Shown here: piece by piece, positions 62,101 through 64,000 of the stretch | Numbering within the stretch: position 1 is the stretch's first letter | Layout: each line of letters opens with the position of its first letter | Assembly (NCBI GenBank): GCA_023079485.1 | Contig: CM041115.1 | Location: 26,413,505-26,477,504, forward strand | Length of the DNA stretch: 64,000 nt | Source of the DNA: Archilochus colubris | Taxonomy: Eukaryota > Chordata > Aves > Apodiformes > Trochilidae | Direction of reading: 5' to 3' | The notes under the pieces: model-generated | Told to the model about the DNA's origin: nothing | The model's database searches: none | What the model saw: only the letters and a program-made list of their open reading frames with translations | Made by a program: the position numbers and the translations under genes

Positions 62101-62694
62101 TGCTCTTACTTGTTAATTGCATCTAGTATCTGTGTTTTTCCAATTAAATCTTTCTATACTCAAATATAGACGATCTAACCGAATTTCTGGTAAAAGCTAA
62201 AAGAATCCTCCACCAAATAGTGCCCACACCACCACACTTCCTCTACCTGCCCCCTCCCTAAAAAAGACCAAGCCCCTAAGGTAACAATACTGGTAATCAG
62301 CATAAAGCATAGACACAAAATTTGTTTAGATTGTATCAACTGAAATTCAAAGAACCACACACAGTCTTGAGAGGGCATTTGTGGTGATAATCATATTTAT
62401 TTATTATGGACTAAAAATGCACATTTGCAATCATGTACCTTTGCTCATTTGACTCACAAGGTCACCAAACCTGAAATTAAAATATTAAGTTCAAACTGTG
62501 TGACAGCTTTAACAGGATACATACTGTCTAGGAATAGGCTACCAAAGCGACAAGCAGACAGAATCAGTAATGTGTCTATTAGGTGTGTCTAGTAAAGACC
62601 TTAATTATTCTATTTGACATATAGAACAGGAGGCGTAATTTAACAGTGCAGTTTAGGGCTGTGATTTTACTTGCAAAATCTGCTAGGTTTAAAG
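59116..62694. other. Intergenic, no gene seen
   Basis: AT-rich unique-looking sequence with only the TTATA microsatellite at 61396 standing out. Open frames of 60-72 codons show no recognisable domain. Confidence 0.55.
61396..61458. repeat. (TTATA)n microsatellite, about 12.6 units
   Basis: 63 bp of uninterrupted pentanucleotide TTATA, preceded by a TTA. Confidence 0.97.
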
Positions 62695-62985
62695 GACTAG
62701 AGCAAATGGCCTGAAGTTGCACCAGAGGATGTTTAGACTGGATACTAAGAAGAATTTCTTTACTGAAAGATTAGTCAGACACTGGAACAGGATGCCCAGG
62801 GAGGTGGTGGAGTCACCATCCCTGGAGGTATTTAAAAACCATGTAGATGAGGCACTCTAGGACTCTAGGACAAGGTGATTTTTTTTTTAAAGTGTATATT
62901 TTGGAGGGTGGTAGCATGTTGACAGTTGGATGTGGTGATCTTAGAGGTCTTTTCCAATCAAGACAATTCTCTTTCTGTGCTTCTG
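62695..62985 (+). mobile_element. CR1 LINE, 3' end
   Basis: A plus-strand, 5'-truncated CR1: CACTGGAACAGGATGCCCAG and GGAGGTGGTGGAGTCACCAT, then TTAGAGGTCTTTTCCAATCA and a degenerate octamer tail near 62985. It abuts the gag-like fragment directly. Confidence 0.88.
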
Positions 62986-64000
62986 TCACAGTTTGGCAGC
63001 CTCTGGATGGAGACAGGGCCCCTCTACTGCTGAGTACAGGACCCACACTGAACAGAAGGGTTTGTGTGGCAAATGGGACCCCTCTCTGTTACTTCCTTGA
63101 CTCACAGTTGGGTTGGAGAGCCATCTGCTGGGCCCAGCAATGGGTGTTTCTTGGGAGACTGGAGCAGCCATCCTTCTGGAAACATTACCCCCAGTGGTAT
63201 TACCTTGCAGATCCTGTACTCTCACACACAGGGTCGCGGTGGGTTTGCCATGCCATACACTCATGTCTTTGCCAAGGTCACATAGGATCGGCCACAGAGA
63301 ACTCCGTGTGGAGTTCTGCCTACCCTGAGCTGGTCGCCCAGGGAAGTGCCTGCTTTCAGCAGCTGATACACAAATCCATTCAGAACAGTAAGTGCTAGTC
63401 TCCATCTCCATCTTGGATAACTTATCATGCAGCTTCTCAAAACAGGTCTTTAACTCTTCAACCATGGTTTTGAACTCCTCAGCCAGTTTTTCCGCAGCTG
63501 AGACACGAGCCGGTAAGGGGTTAGAGACACAATGTCATTGTACTGTCTTAGCTGGCTAATAAATTTACGAAGAGTGGGTGTTTGATCATCTCCCTAAAGA
63601 TCCCTCCTCCCAAAATGTGGGAGTACGTAGCAGGGGCATTCTGTGTGAGTTTTTTAAGCAGAGGCCTCCTGCATGGCACTTCATCAGGATCCTCAGGAGT
63701 TTTCCCATCACCATAGATGACCTCATGAACTGCCAGCTCCCTTGGATATTTGATGCCTCTTTCCACGGTGTTCCATGTAATAGGGCGACATTCGATATCC
63801 TCCTTATTAGGATATCGGCTTTTTACTGCAGACAAAAGACGTTTCCGAAGATTAGGTAAGTACCGCTTTTCTCCCGATTACCTTATCAATGCCCCCATCT
63901 CCCTGCTCTCCCGGTCTACCGTATCCCCTCCCTTGTCCCAGACACGCAGCATCCAAGCAGTCACGTGATTCACCTTCACCACCAGCACAATCCTTTCTTA
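62986..64000 (-). pseudogene. Endogenous retrovirus gag-like fragment, broken
   Basis: On the minus strand two open segments, 63835-63548 and 63465-62986, lie in tandem but in different frames, with a frameshift and at least one stop between them. The first is rich in charged residues and Pro. The second opens with a short heptad-like segment (EELKTCFEKLHDKLSKMEME) that could form a coiled coil, followed by an Arg/Pro/Ser-rich stretch. I recognise the overall arrangement from gag-type frames of avian endogenous retroviruses, where such a region lies upstream of a nucleocapsid. No Cys-His zinc knuckle, protease or polymerase is present. The fragment continues beyond the right edge of the window, and its left end meets a CR1. 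It is a defective relic. Confidence 0.55.

Overview
This window is vertebrate nuclear DNA. It has GT/AG-spliced exons inside long AT-rich introns, one GC-rich CpG island, and a repeat landscape dominated by CR1 LINE fragments with a few ERVL-type LTRs. That mixture is typical of a bird. Two genes are recognisable, ST8SIA4 on the + strand and FAM174A on the - strand. Their human orthologues are convergent neighbours on 5q21, a block that corresponds to the avian Z chromosome; the Z assignment is inferred from synteny only. My hand-drawn CR1 boundaries cover roughly a sixth of the window, which is high for a bird and would suit either Z linkage or a CR1-rich lineage.

Layout. Bases 1-29231 hold the 3' part of ST8SIA4, a polysialyltransferase: the end of intron 3, coding exon 4 (3545-3838), a 25 kb intron 4, and the last coding exon (28949-29231). 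A 3'UTR of uncertain length follows. Intron 4 contains an ERVL solo LTR inserted into a CR1, a second degraded ERVL LTR, and a run of four same-strand CR1 pieces at 22.4-25.5 kb.

Bases of about 33-49 kb are the intergenic space between the two gene ends. They contain an endogenous-retrovirus-like LTR and leader split by a CR1, several CR1 fragments on both strands, a 311-bp GGGAA/GGAAA array, a TAA microsatellite and an A-rich tract.

Bases of about 54739 down to 49225 are FAM174A, a small signal-peptide and single-pass membrane protein: exon 1 in the CpG island, exon 2 at 53015-52881, and a terminal exon at 49388. The exon 2 reading frame meets a TAA where the family carries Gln, so the conserved acidic tail is either lost or bypassed by a new splice donor.

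Bases 55.3-64 kb are upstream of FAM174A. They hold an LTR-like block at 57.8-59.1 kb, a TTATA microsatellite, and at the right edge a broken gag-like fragment of an endogenous retrovirus abutting a CR1 3' end.

I see no operon, CRISPR array, tRNA, rRNA or novel multi-gene system. The most interesting signals are the altered FAM174A C-terminus, substitutions in the ST8SIA4 polysialyltransferase domain, and the nested or folded repeat structures.
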